64,000 nt of DNA, taken from the NCBI GenBank assembly GCA_014905825.1, contig JACGCN010000025.1, positions 744,001 through 808,000 on the forward strand, in the 5' to 3' direction. The notes below the pieces were generated by a model. The model was not told where the DNA came from, searched no databases, and saw only the letters and a program-made list of their open reading frames with translations. A program made the translations under genes and the position numbers. Numbering within the stretch: position 1 is the stretch's first letter; the number at the start of each line of letters is the position of its first letter. Origin of the DNA: Lyophyllum atratum (Eukaryota > Basidiomycota > Agaricomycetes > Agaricales > Lyophyllaceae). This document shows, one piece after another, positions 25,401 through 36,666 of the stretch.

Positions 25401-26887
25401 TCTTCACTGCAGATTGCTCGCCTAGCAAATGTGTTCAATGAGCTACTAAATTGCACAATGGTCGAGTTTACTGACCAACATCTTTCTCATCGTCATCACC
25501 ATCCTGAAGCTGGATGACAATGCCTTCCTGATCAACCTTCTGGTCGTGGGAGACTAAGCGGAAGCACTTGACAGAAGCATTAACCGATTTCTTCTTGTTG
25601 CTTGGTACGACGACTTTCTCGATAAGTCCTTGTTGTATCATTTCACGAATTCGGCTCTGGAAAAATCTGCGATCGGTCTTGGTGGGGTTGGAAAAACCCT
25701 GCATGCCAAGATTTAAATGTGGAAGATTTAAGAATGATATCATGGCTTACGAGTGTTATCAACAAATTGTTCGATGCGTGCATGTAATTCCGAGAAGCTT
25801 TCAATAATCTGACGACACGACCTCGAATCAGAGGTAAGCTCGATAAATGGCGTGCATCGATAGGCGAGAAGTCTAGCGACTGAATATCCGCACTTCCATC
25901 TTCTTCTTCTGGGATTTCAGCCGTAGGATCGAGAACAACGTTATGTGCAGTCTCAGCCAGGGTTTCCTCGTCACGGATAGCTTTCCACGACGGGCTGCGG
26001 TCGAAGAAGTGTCTGTGGATAACAAAATGGGTACCCACCCCTCCTCGCCTGACCTTCACGCTGTATATAAAAGAGATTTATCAGCCTGCAATATTGGTAG
26101 CGGCTGACGCGGTGCATACACAAGATCCAGGTCTGTCAACTGCCTCACGAGGTAAAAGCATGTTTTCTGGTCGTATCCAGACTGCTGACCCAGTTCGACG
26201 ACGGTGACACCGCTGTCTCTACCACGCGTAATGACCTGAAGTGCGGAATAAACCATGGGGCTTAATTTTGCAAACTGTAACCTTCACGGTCAGCGTCGTA
26301 GAAAGGCGAGGAAGACTTCACGAGCTACGAACTCGAATGTGTGATCCAGTTATAGCTGCGTATATGGCGTCCGGTTCGACAGCTATTCGCAGGTCGTCGC
26401 CATACTCTTTCTTCAAGTCGTCCAGTGTCCTATTGCGCGCGTCCGCGACGAGATCGAGCTCAGTAGGCGTCGTCTCGACATGCTCTTGACCTTTGGCTTT
26501 GGCTTTGCGCTTAGCACTGGTCTGTGGTGCAATCCATACTTCGGACGCTACTCCAGGAGGTACCGTTCCGACTCGCACAGTCGGCTGCTGAACTACAAGC
26601 GACCACACGAAGGCGCAGAAGGCATCATCAGGATTCTGGGGAGTGCCACTGTGTGCGTAGAACTCGACAATAAAATCACGCAAGCGGGAGACGTTGCAGC
26701 CTGAAAGACGATTCAAATTTATCAGTGAAACATTTCATAGGTGCATAGTGGTAAGTTGACAAGACTGGGATTCGAACTCCCGAACGCAACGAAATTTTGG
26801 AAGGAGAAGCATCATGTGATGGGAGCACTTACCAAGGTCGCCGTCAAAAGAAAGCTCGCGGAGACAGTGATGAAGGAGCTCGTCCAT
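19452..26887 (-). CDS. TFC3: TFIIIC B-block-binding subunit (Tfc3/tau138 type)
   Basis: Largest subunit of RNA polymerase III factor TFIIIC, which recognises the tRNA B box. Exon 1 (26833-26887) encodes MDELLHHCLRELSFDGDL; after an unusually long 132-nt intron it reads GCNVSRLRDFIVEFYAH. The B-block domain follows: VYSALQVITRGRDSGVTVVELGQQSGYDQKTCFYLVRQL (26060-26250), then further winged-helix blocks (RRFFQSRIREMIQQGLIEKV). The centre is a charged region with AT-hook-like motifs (GRPRKYP, KKRGRPSK, KRGRAKP). The rest is a long helical part, and the C-terminus reads AALKAIMGVIIFRPGVSQ, then VYDRQEVGDIVRSLQEDRYLKM, ending EKRWYQV. A seven-base T run at 24553-24559 (A7 in the gene) breaks the frame between ...PPIPPKK and RGRTAKAAPDV; six bases would restore it. 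This is either a base error or a real lesion. Many introns. Confidence 0.88.
26768..26779 (-). promoter_or_regulatory. B-box-like element in TFC3 intron 1
   Basis: On the minus strand the sequence reads GAGTTCGAATCC, one base from the polymerase III B-box consensus GGTTCGANTCC with an A at the variable site. It sits in a 132-nt intron (26701-26832), more than twice the usual intron length here. No clear A box and no cloverleaf surrounds it, so it is not a tRNA gene. Function as an isolated TFIIIC-binding site is inference. Confidence 0.4.
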
Positions 26888-27404
26888 TGAGCAACCGTCT
26901 CAGACACGATCTCCTTTCAAAGAGTGGGTCCTGTGGCCCTGGGGTTTGCAGAATGAGATTCCCTCGGTATAAATTAGTTGGGCCGCCTAGCTGGACTTGC
27001 TCTTGACGAGAAAAGAACCCTTTTCTCTGCTTCTAATGCAGCGCAATGACGAGTGGGCAGATATCCAGGCTGACACAAACGACGATCAGATTAACAGATT
27101 TGGCTGTGACTCGATGTGACCTCATGCCGTGACAATCGATACCTCGGCTTTGCTCAACGGAATTACGCTCTGTCGATTTGCTGCTCAACAAAATTATGCG
27201 GTTCTCAAAAGTCTACTATTGCGAGTCTAATGCTAGTGGTACATATGGATGGTGGGGGAGTGAGGGATATTGCTGTAGTAAATAGTCGCCCGTCCACTAG
27301 AAAATGAAAAGGCGTTTTTAGTCTACGAAATGATTCCCCTGTCGTCTACACAAGATCCCGGAGAAGTGTCTCGAAATGAAATAGATAATGCCAGGGAACG
27401 AACT
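26888..27404. other. intergenic, TFC3 promoter side
   Basis: Lies between the TFC3 start and the stop of the Ups2-type gene. Contains no supported ORF or repeat; presumably the TFC3 promoter plus the Ups2-type 3' end. Confidence 0.5.
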
Positions 27405-28066
27405 CTATGAATGTGCCTGCTGCATCTGCCGTTCTTCCCATAGCGTTCGTAGTACGTCGGTGAATCCGACCTTGCCAAGCTGTGCGTTTTGCTCAAACCG
27501 CTGTACTAGCCATCTTTCGAGACCGTCTGCTGCTGTCCTCCACAAAGCCATTCGCGCCTGTACCTCTGCCGTCTGGGAGAAGTGGGTACGCGAGTTTGAT
27601 ATGGGCGAGTATTGTATGCGCTCGAAGCATGTGGCGAATTGTGACAGGGACAGGTTGACCGAGGTAATGGTGGCGTTTTGTGTCGAGGGGTCAATGAAGG
27701 AAATCTCTCGCACAAAAGCGTCTTCCGAACCGCCAAAGAGCTATGAAGCGCAGAGTCATGAGCGAGAAGTCCAGCAAAAGGTAGTTAGTCAACTCCGCAC
27801 CTTCACAATCCATGTCGGCGTTTTCTGCTTGCAACCCAGAACTCGCTCTGTTCGAATTATGCCAGTTTTTGGGTCTACAGAGCGGTCGAGCACATCTATG
27901 CTGATGACATGGGAGCACTTGGGATTTGGGTATTTGTGCCACATTCCGATGACCACATGCGACCAGGGATGCCTGGTGAAAAAAGAGAGGTCAGTTCTGA
28001 TTGGGGGTGTGGAGCGAAAAACAAATATAATTACTCATAGTTGAAAGCTTGCGAAAAGAAATGCAT
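27405..28066 (-). CDS. PRELI/MSF1-domain lipid-transfer protein, Ups2/PRELID3 type
   Basis: Second PRELI-domain protein of the window. The Ups2/SLMO branch carries phosphatidylserine across the mitochondrial intermembrane space with Mdm35. Exon 1 (start 28066) encodes MHFFSQAFNYE and splices through a GTAATT...CACCAG intron to HPWSHVVIGMWHKYPNPKCSHVISIDVLDRSVDPKTG, closely following the SLMO pattern (HPWETV...KYPNP...VDVLDR). After RTERVLGCKQKTPTWIVK a further intron leads to LFGGSEDAFVREISFIDP, then TITSVNLSLSQFATCFERIQY and TAEVQARMALWRTAADGLERWLVQRFEQNAQLGK. The protein is about 175 residues, normal for the family. Compared with the gene at 6473-7288 it is clearly a different branch, not a recent duplicate. 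Confidence 0.9.
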
Positions 28067-28646
28067 TAGACGAAAATACGGGTATCAGGATCCTGAGTGG
28101 TGATGGTACAGGTGAGAGTCGGAGACCTGACGAGATTCTTGTCGTGTGAGGTACTTTCTCGCTTATATCACTCCGGTGTGCGGGGCTGTGACTGAATTTT
28201 TCTGACGATTTTGCCGCGGCAACTCGGCCGGAATGAACCGGGACCCTGAGTTCCTCCGTCGCCAACTTGATTTGTGAATAACGCCGTCGAAAGCGAAACA
28301 TTCAGATCATCGTAAAAGGAATCCCTATCTACCCGCCTGACACCGAATCTTTGAGGATACCAGTGGATCCAGAGGAGATGACTAGTCACTCAGGATCCAA
28401 GCATCACATATCAGTGACTCGAAGCAGCTTTACATGTGATTGTCAGTACTATACTTCGTGTCAAGAAAGGCAAACTCATTCCACTTGGAACGCCGGACAG
28501 AAAACTGGGCATAAAGATGGGTGGGTCTTTGGAGGTAGATAGACTCAGATACATGAGCTATCTACTACCGCATGGGAGGCCAGGCGATGATAATGCTTCA
28601 AAAAATTACAAGGTGATATCAGACTGCATGAAATGAGAACAACTCT
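28067..28646. other. intergenic, tandem minus genes
   Basis: Between the Ups2-type start and the PFF1 stop. Nothing beyond a few short random frames; the first 100 bp or so are likely the Ups2-type promoter. Confidence 0.5.
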
Positions 28647-31600
28647 CTACATCTCAAATGCGCTCCAAACCTCAACCAAGCCATCCGTCAGCTTCGTCAA
28701 AGTCGCCCAGCGAGGTAAAAAGCGCAACGCCTCCTCATACGCTGGAATCGTGCTCCCACCAGTACCATCGTGGACACCAACCCTCCCGCTCTCATATTCT
28801 GACCACCCACAGGCTACACTCCCGTTGATCTTCTTTGGCCCCTCAACGAATTCGACATCGACCACAAACTCCCTATTCCATGTCCGACTCCAGATTCTCA
28901 ACTCTTTCAGTCCTTCCCCCTTTCTTGTCTCATACCCTTCATATCCCTTCTGCACGCCAGGAGTACCGCCTAAGACGGTCCAATTAGCCACCTTGGCATT
29001 GTCAAAGTATACCCTGCATGCACGGGTATTCGTGCCGCGTAGCCAGATGCGTGCTGATGTAGGGGAAAGTCTGCTTATGCTACTCCGGAGCCATGGGTTC
29101 TTGGATAGGACCTGTACGTTGGGTTCCGATTTGGAGTGCTCCATGTCGTCGGGCGATTCATCTTTTCCAGGGAAGGGTATCATATCATCCCCAGATGGCC
29201 AACCGCACCTGATCAACCCTGTTCGATCGCCATCCTTGCTACACTCCGCACCATGGTCGACAGCTGAAGGCAAAACGGAGACAATCATCTGATCAACGTA
29301 TTGCGGCACTCCTGTTAGGTAGGTTGTCGGTCGTGTCCTCAACGCAGGCGTGAAATCGCTTCCGTTTATAGCCCATGGGGCGATGAGTTCCACACGCTGG
29401 TGGAAAAATACTTTCATTGGCGCCTCGATCGAAAATGGGAAACCTAGTCTTGAGGTCGGTGGTGAGGTGCATGTCAGGATAAGCCCTAAGAGACCTGATG
29501 TATACGCTGCTGTAGCACCGAAAGCGACCAGCAGAACACGGAAAAGGGTTTTTGGGCTGTTGAGATGCTGGAAGGGAGGGGCGAGTGCAAGTGGTGGAGC
29601 CGAGGGGTAAGAGGATATGAAGGGGGTGAGGGGAAGGATAAGAAGCGTTGAAATGACGCACAACGCCGCATAGACTACGAGACTGAAAATTAATCCAGCT
29701 GCATAGTAGTTTGGTATTGTCACTCACCAAACCAGACAGGACCGCCGTCTACGATACCCTGTGGCATGGAACCGATTAAAATAATACCAATGTGGGAAAT
29801 CAGAATCACTGGTATCGGAACCACAAGCAAGAGTTGTATGAACCAGAGGCCGCCTTGTCGCACATCACTTGTCGAAGTGGCCTTCGAAGACGGAGAAGGT
29901 GGTTGGATGAGCGGTGTAACCTCCGTAGGCTCTACGTCGCCATTCCGTTCGCCTTCCACTTCTCTAAGACCTTCAACCACGCTATGCGTCCCATTGTTGA
30001 CCAAGTCGTACGCTTCTCCCACTACCCACCCGAGAAATGCACAGGTTGCTAGAGCGCTTAGAATATACGTCCCGCCGATGGGGAGGAGCGTAGTAGTCGT
30101 CAGAAGGAGTATGTACGAGAATATGACGAGCTGAAGAAGCAGTGTGTTTGGTTCGGATGTTGACGCAGGACGGGGTTTCCGGAAGGACGATGGGAGTGCT
30201 ACAAGAACGGTGGCGAAAGCTAGATACACCAACGACATTGTCGAAGTGATAACAATGTACGGAGAAGAATAGACCACCTGTGAACGAGCGGGGGAACCGT
30301 CTTAGCGGGATCGAACGCTTTTGGAGAAATAGAATAAACGCACATATTTGTTCACAGCTAAATGCCCCAGTACCAGTCCAATCTGGGAAGCCACAGTCAC
30401 TATTAAGGCAACCCAAAACCTGACCCAGGTAAAATCGTGACAGCCTTCTCGGCGCCATAATCGACGAAAGAGTCCAGCATTACTGCCTCGAGTCGCTGAG
30501 AGACGTTTGGAAACAACGAAGACGAATATGACGATCGGGACAGTGACAAGGAAGATAATATTGAAGGTCTGCATTGACGCAAGGGAGAACATCACCATAT
30601 ACCGTCTAAATACTAAAGAGCAAGTGAGTAAACACAGCGAACATTCTCGAGAAGGGAACTCACAATCGAAATAGACAACATCCCCAGCATGCTCGCCGTC
30701 ATCCTGGTTCAGTAACGCGTATCCGGCACCATCCACGGCCTCCATCATACTCCATAGTGCACGGGTCCCACCTCGGAGGAAAGGAATCGCGTCGTACTTC
30801 GTATGATAGACGCTACGCCCTTTGTAAAAGGCAAAATCTAGACCTTGCATGTTCCCTCCTTCTGTATAGACGGAATAGTCCGTTCCGGACCGAATAACGC
30901 CTCGCGCGAACGCATCAGCAGCAAGAACAGTACCGTGCGGGTGGGCTACATATTTGTGAAGGAAGGCACGCAAAGACTTCGTGGAAGTACCTCGGAATAG
31001 GATTGGGCGGCTAAGCATATAGTCTTTAAAATGCTTTGCAATACAAGGAAGGACTGCAAAACGTACCTTCCAGAACCCGCACCTTCGAGATTGAGGAAAG
31101 TACGCGTTTGGTTTGACCAGGGGTGCTCTAGAAACCTTTCAATACCAGCAGATACATAAACGCCACACAGGGAAGACGTGAGGTTACTCGACTTACGCAT
31201 GTGCACCATTCAGACCATCCTCCTCGCCATTATTAAAGTTGAAGATAGCTGTTCGCTTGGTCCTTGTTTCCGCTAATTTGGCTACCATCTGTAGCATGGA
31301 GACTACCCCCATCCCGTCATCCGTTGCCCCAGTTGAGGTTGACACCGAATCATAGTGCGCAGAGAACAGCACCGCGTCATTTTCATCTGATTCAGTTCCG
31401 TCAATTCTGACTAGGATATTGGTTCCCTCGAAATAAACTTGGTTATAAGACGCATTTGACGCGCAGTCGTCGACTAGGTGTACGTGGGGGTAGGCAGTTG
31501 CTATCGGCTCCAGACGTGATAGGAGATACGCGTGTACAAGGTCATTGGCATGAGAGTTGTATGGGTGTGGGCGCGTTGTGATGATATGTAGATCTTTCCA

Positions 31601-31741
31601 GGCTTCCGCGAGTCTGAGGCCACGTTGGTGACTGGGGTCTGGGACGTCTGGGAGCTGGTCGGTTACAAGAACGACTGTAAATATGAAGGCATAGACCGCA
31701 ACGGCAACTGTTGTGCCGAGGACTGAAGGCCACAGCTTCAT
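28647..31741 (-). CDS. PFF1: vacuolar membrane M28-family metallopeptidase Pff1
   Basis: Homologue of the fungal vacuolar membrane protease (yeast Pff1, ER/vacuole M28 family). The start at 31741 gives MKLWPSVLGTT and a membrane segment (VAVAVYAFIFTVVLV). The lumenal peptidase domain shows RPHPYNSHANDLVHAYL, the zinc ligands in SAHYDSVSTSTGATDDG, the catalytic/metal glutamates in NFNNGEEDGLNGAHAFLEHPW, LEGAGSGRP, FRGTSTKSLRAF and YHTKYDAIPFL. Downstream come repeated hydrophobic segments (for example SLASMQTFNIIFLVTVPIVIFVFVV; FATVLVALP) and a C-terminal lumenal domain ending VWSAFEM. All visible metal residues are present, so an active enzyme is expected. Several short introns; those at 30610-30665 and 31020-31065 are easy to see. 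Confidence 0.92.
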
Positions 31742-32072
31742 GATGAGAACTCCAAGAAAAACTGTCAGGTGGTTCGATGTTGGAAGTTGGCTGCGGCCCT
31801 GCAGTTACAGATGAATTCCCAGACCATGCCCAGTGTTGCTGCTTGAGCGGACATTCATAAACGCCCCTATTCAACATTGCGATTTCGATACCAAGAAAGA
31901 CAACGTACTATTTTTGGTTTCGTCTGACTACTGTATGGATAACAGGACATACTGTCCACTTTTCAAAGCATCGATTCAGCCTAGAAGAAGGCAAATCCGT
32001 CCACTGATTATCGCAAGTCCGAAAAGCAAAAAGTGTCTAGCACTCGTAAAAAATGATGTATATATACAAGAA
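31742..32072. other. intergenic, tandem minus genes
   Basis: Between the PFF1 start and the ABCD transporter stop. No coding signal; AT-rich at 31890-32070. Confidence 0.5.
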
Positions 32073-35000
32073 CTACCGTCGAAGAGCTTGCAGTTCCTCT
32101 AACCGCGCTTTCATCTTTGGACTGTGACAACGTCAGGTGAGACAGAAAGAAACAGATATACTACTCACACTTCAAGAAGTTTTGTCTCTAGACTCTGCTT
32201 CTCCTCTTGCAAGGCAAGGCGCTTCTCTGCGTCCAGCTTCGTGCTGTAGGCGCTCAGTTAGCGACGTGAAGTAACCACAAAAAATATGCATACAAGACAT
32301 AACCTCCTTGCCCGTCATAGTGGAGAATCAAGGCATGGTACTTCCAGAGAGATGGCCGATGGGACACAGTCAAAAGAGTGATACCCAGACGCTCGGCGTG
32401 TTCCATCATCTGTCCTTCCATATCGGTAGGCACGAGCGAGGTCGCTTCGTCAAGAATGGCATACTGCGATGGATGTTTAGCCATTGATATACATATGACT
32501 GAATGGACGAGGGGCCTACTCGGGGATTGTGGTAGAAGAGTCTAGCCCATGCAATCTTCTGTTTATCTCCACCACTCAGCGCATCTCTCCATTCGTGAGC
32601 AGCGTCCCAGCCACCTTCTCGCTCCACGATATGATCCATTTCGACCACGGCTAAAATCTTAAGGAGATCGTCGTCCGTAACACCACCTGCAACAAATTAT
32701 GAATACCTTGAAAACGACGATACCAATCACAATGATACGCACGGTTTTCCATCTCCACCTTCGAGTGAGGGTATATTACTTGATCACGAAGGGTCCCAAT
32801 GCAAAGATATGGCCGCTGCGGAATCAGAATAAACTGAGAGGCAGGGGGCTTGCGGACGACGCCGCCATAAATTGGCCAAAGGCCCCCTAAGATACGGAAA
32901 AGGGAGGACTTTCCGCAACCTGGAAGGTGTCAAGGCCATACAACTTTATAATCATTACCAATCTCACCATTAGGGCCGACGATGAGAAGATGTTGCTAAA
33001 AAGCTTAGGTATGAGCCTTCAGAAGCATGCGGCCGATAGAGGTACGTACTCCAGGTTTCACTTGGAAACTCAAACTCTTCACGAGGATATCTCCGTTTGG
33101 TGTGACAATAGGTACATTCTCAAATTGAATATCCTCCGACTCGATCACTTGACCATGTCCTCGAAGGACTTCGTAAAATCAGAAGGTGTGTATGAAGGGA
33201 TGACAGGATGACATACTGTGTGCATTCTCTCCGATGGTCGCGCTGCTCACTAAAGCTTTCTCGAATTTACCTTTGCCAATGTCTTTCATGGTGTCGAGAA
33301 GGAGAGAAACTCGAGCTGTGTAACCAGCCAGCTCCGACAAATCCTTGTAAGAATACATAACGCGACCGAAAGCGTCTAATGGAGGACTACTCGTCAGATA
33401 TGCTCGAGTACGCAACAGAAAGTACAAACCTGACGACGAGAGTAAGAGACGTCGGTTGGTCACAAAACCTTCCGAGCGATGTAGTCAGCTCCGTTTTAAG
33501 GAGTATAGAGATTGATACAAACCTTCCGTTCGACCACCAAGATCGATCCCCGCTCCAGGGAGTTTGAAGAAGACTGGTACCGAGCAGAGAAGAAGCTGAA
33601 GACGAATTAACGACCGCAAGACGGGAAGAATGCACTCTTACCCCATAAGCTCCCCACAACCACTTGATTATACCCTCTTCAACGCATCCGAACCACCACC
33701 GACGTCTCAGGACGTGGTTCTCATGCCGAAGGACGCTCGCATACTCTCTTTCCAAGAGAGTCTTCTCTGTCCCTTCTCCGCCGAAGAATGCAATCTCTTC
33801 TGAAAACTCCGCAACCCGCGAATGTGCATGGCGCAAGGCGCCGGAGAGCTGGGCTGAAAGGGCCGTGTACATGCCGAAAGGAGGTGTTAATCGGCGCACT
33901 TTGGGGGCAACAGGATCAGCATACGGAAGAACTACGAGAAGACAGGTACTTACACAGTATTGCAGAGGACTGGACTACAATGGTAAGGATTAATAACCCC
34001 TCCGCGCCAACGTTTTGTGATAGTTGGTAATTATATAGTATTACATCAAGCACTGGCTTTGCCATATTGGAGTATATTGCAGCGAGATGGGTGGAAAACC
34101 GTTGGATGTCATGCGTTATCATCCTGTGAAAGTGCTTCAGTAAAGGTGACTCGTGAACGAAAGGAAGATCTGAACTGATCAGGATTCTTTATCCGGTCAT
34201 CTAGGTTTGCTGCAAGTCGCATTCAGCTTTTGAAGTATAAAAGAATACTGGCCACCCACAAAGTTTATAGTAAACTTTGCCTTCAGGACCCTCTGCTTCT
34301 TCGCCCAAGTATTGCTTCAGAACCTCCTTCGTCAGTCGCGTCCGATACGCGATTGCGAGTTTATTCTGAATGTAGCTGAGCCAACTATTTGTCCAGGTCG
34401 CAGGGATGGCAACAAGAAGCCAACGGCAGATGTTCCAAAAGAATTCTCGAGGTTGGGCGCGTACGAGACTGGCGACGATCCTGTGAGGTATAATTAGCAA
34501 AGGATTATTCGGTTGGAGATGATCTCAGCTATGGAACAAATCATGGGGAAAGTGAGTTCGATTCTGGATCACCACATGCGAGAAAAAGAGGAACATGAAT
34601 TGGAGAAGTTCAACGCACTTTCCGTCAAGTGAAGCAACATATAGTGAGATTGCGGTCCTGAAGATGAGTAAACTGGAATGCATGACCAGGAGGAGCGCTT
34701 CCTTGGATCGTATGCTCGGTATTACAATCCGTAGAATAGATGCTAGTCGTTCATAGAAGAGGGCATCAACCTAACAGAATGAGAAATGTCAGGGCATTAC
34801 TCTGAAATGGTATGAAGAACAGCTGAGCATACCGCGACACGAGGGGCCTTTCCTGTCTCGCCTTGTTCCTTGCCATCAGCCTTCTCTTTGCCTTTACCCT
34901 TACCCTTGCCTTTGCCAGCGTCGGAGCTTGAGCTAGCTGGTCGCGACGCGAGACCACGGTACGTTGTCCCAAGAACATAGACAACGAACGCGATGTTAAG

Positions 35001-35099
35001 AAACCGTTGAACCAAGGGCCGGTGTACTGAATAGGCTTTGGCGAAGTGGGCAAAACGTTCATTGAAGGATTTAGCCCGCAACGTCGAGAACGCTGCCAT
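32073..35099 (-). CDS. peroxisomal ABC half-transporter, ABCD/Pxa family
   Basis: Half-transporter that imports long-chain fatty acyl-CoA into peroxisomes as a Pxa1-Pxa2 type dimer. Start at 35099 gives [23 protein letters not shown], then [31 protein letters not shown] low-complexity Gly/Lys linker ([12 protein letters not shown], about 34895-34920) follows, unusual for this position. The membrane domain has [45 protein letters not shown] and the EAA-like [17 protein letters not shown]. In the nucleotide-binding domain the Walker A is [16 protein letters not shown], the Q-loop is [19 protein letters not shown], the signature is [13 protein letters not shown], Walker B is YAILDEATS, and the switch His is TVSHRP. 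The last exon ends [13 protein letters not shown]. The paralogue subunit is not in this window. Start choice is uncertain because an upstream non-ATG frame continues. Confidence 0.9.
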
Positions 35100-35343
35100 G
35101 AGTCTGATACAGCCAAGCGGTCTAGAAGGCTGAGTCGACGGCACGACAGTGAGAGTCTCGCAGAGCTATGGCAGTGCGATCAGCTAACTACGTGTCCGAA
35201 GATATCTTGGGGGAGATGTATAAGAGATTTATGCCAGAGCGTTGAAGTGATATCTGGGGCAGGAAATGACATGTGAAATCCAACTCGAGCTCATGTGGCT
35301 TGATCTAATTACTTGATCATGATGCGATCTTATCTGATAAAGG

Positions 35344-36484
35344 CTATAGTCTGCCCTCACTCCTCGCGTCCCGTACCCAGCGAACGACCTCGCTCCAGTC
35401 CTTCACCCTACATAGTGGTGCGCCCTCAGGAATCTCGAGTGTCTCCTCTTTCCAGAATTCCCTTCCGCCCTCCGCTTCCAATCGTCTATCAAAGGCCATC
35501 TCGTCCTTCGCGTCGCCTGATGCTGAAATTCTCTTGTTCCATTCATAGTCTCCAAACAAAAGTACCTGCGTTGGTTGCCGCGAGGTAGCGCATTGTAGTG
35601 CGTTCTCAGCGGAGTCGTCAATAAGGACTTTCGCCCCGAGATCAGTACAAACCTAAACAGAGAATTAAATTCGAGCTAGAGCAAGCAGGACGAGCTGCAA
35701 ACCTGGGCCTTGCTCAGCTTTGTCACGACCTCGTGTCCAGTTTTGTGAGCATCCTTGAATTGACCCGTGCATATCACGCTGTCGAAAAGGCCTTCAACAT
35801 TTGGGGTGAATTCAACGCACATGAAGAATACCTATCATACATACCAGGGAAATGTTTGTTAACCCACTCCCAGCTCCCATCTGCGTTATCCTCTGTCCGT
35901 GCCGTTACAATGATCAGCCTGAAGCCCATGTCTCTCAGAGATTGAACTCCTTCACGCGCGCCTGGCACGACTTTGGTATTAAATATCAGGTCCGTCGAAT
36001 AGAAGTCCTTGACCTTGATGAATGTTTCCTTCGGTGTTCCCCAGAATGGGTTCTTGGAGACGGTGAGCAGCGTCAAGACCCATAAGCTTTGGTGTATGTA
36101 GTACCTTCCAATAGTAATAATCTGGTTTGTGGGGGTCAGTTCCCAGGTTAAGGCTGTTCATATGGGTCGGATGACTTGCAATAGAATAGTGAAATATCCA
36201 TGCTCGTCCCGTATTTCGCGTTATGCCCTTCGATGGGCGCGTCACTTGGAACTACGATTGATTGTTCGAAAGTTCTTACATTCAGCGACAGTGTGGTTTG
36301 TCTGACTTAGAACATCATCGAGGTCGATCGCAATCACCGGTCCACTAGAGCTAGGTGGTGATATCGTGGTGAGCTTTTCTAGAGCATTCTTCTCGGCCTC
36401 TTCTCGTTCTGGCTGTCCTTCGAATTGATCTGCCTGCTCGATCGACGGGGATTCTAGGTGCAATCGAGAACTGGCAGCAGACAT
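35344..36484 (-). CDS. HAD-superfamily phosphatase-like protein
   Basis: HAD-fold hydrolase; the nucleophile motif is VIAIDLDDVLSQTNHTVAE, motif II is LIIVTART, and motif IV is AKVLIDDSAENALQ, so the three catalytic motifs are present. The start ATG is taken at 36484 (MSAASSRLHLES). Between motif I and the cap, exons give WHNAKYGTSMDISLFY, a 17-nt exon at 36105-36121 (YYYWK across the joins) and NPFWGTPKETFIKVKDFYSTDL. The intron before the small exon (36122-36179) appears to begin with GC instead of GT. The C-terminal part reads LFGDYEWNKRISASGDAKDEM and ends DARSEGRL. Substrate is unknown; the overall pattern resembles uncharacterised fungal proteins with a DDSAENA-type HAD domain. Confidence 0.82.
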
Positions 36485-36666
36485 GACTGCTGTAACAAGA
36501 GCCAACGTGGATGACTCCAAGGCTGGCAGATTCTGATCATTTTGAATCTCGATCACAACCATTGATATGATCACTATCAACAACTTGCTCATTATGCCGT
36601 TCGAATTGAGTATATCACGTAGTTTTACGAGTATCATACAACCTGAGTGATCTGCATATCACTGAA

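Noticed and set aside
26740..26790. tRNA gene on either strand around the TTCGAA core
   Set aside because: The T-arm stem has mismatches when the loop is set to TTCGAAT, and no anticodon arm, D arm or 5' acceptor half can be found. Kept only as a B-box-like element.
27388..28044. 218-codon plus-strand frame
   Set aside because: It lies antisense to the Ups2-type exons, whose residues are clearly conserved; the plus frame looks like a shadow.
28633..29292. 219-codon plus-strand frame
   Set aside because: Antisense to the PFF1 C-terminal exon; no independent support.
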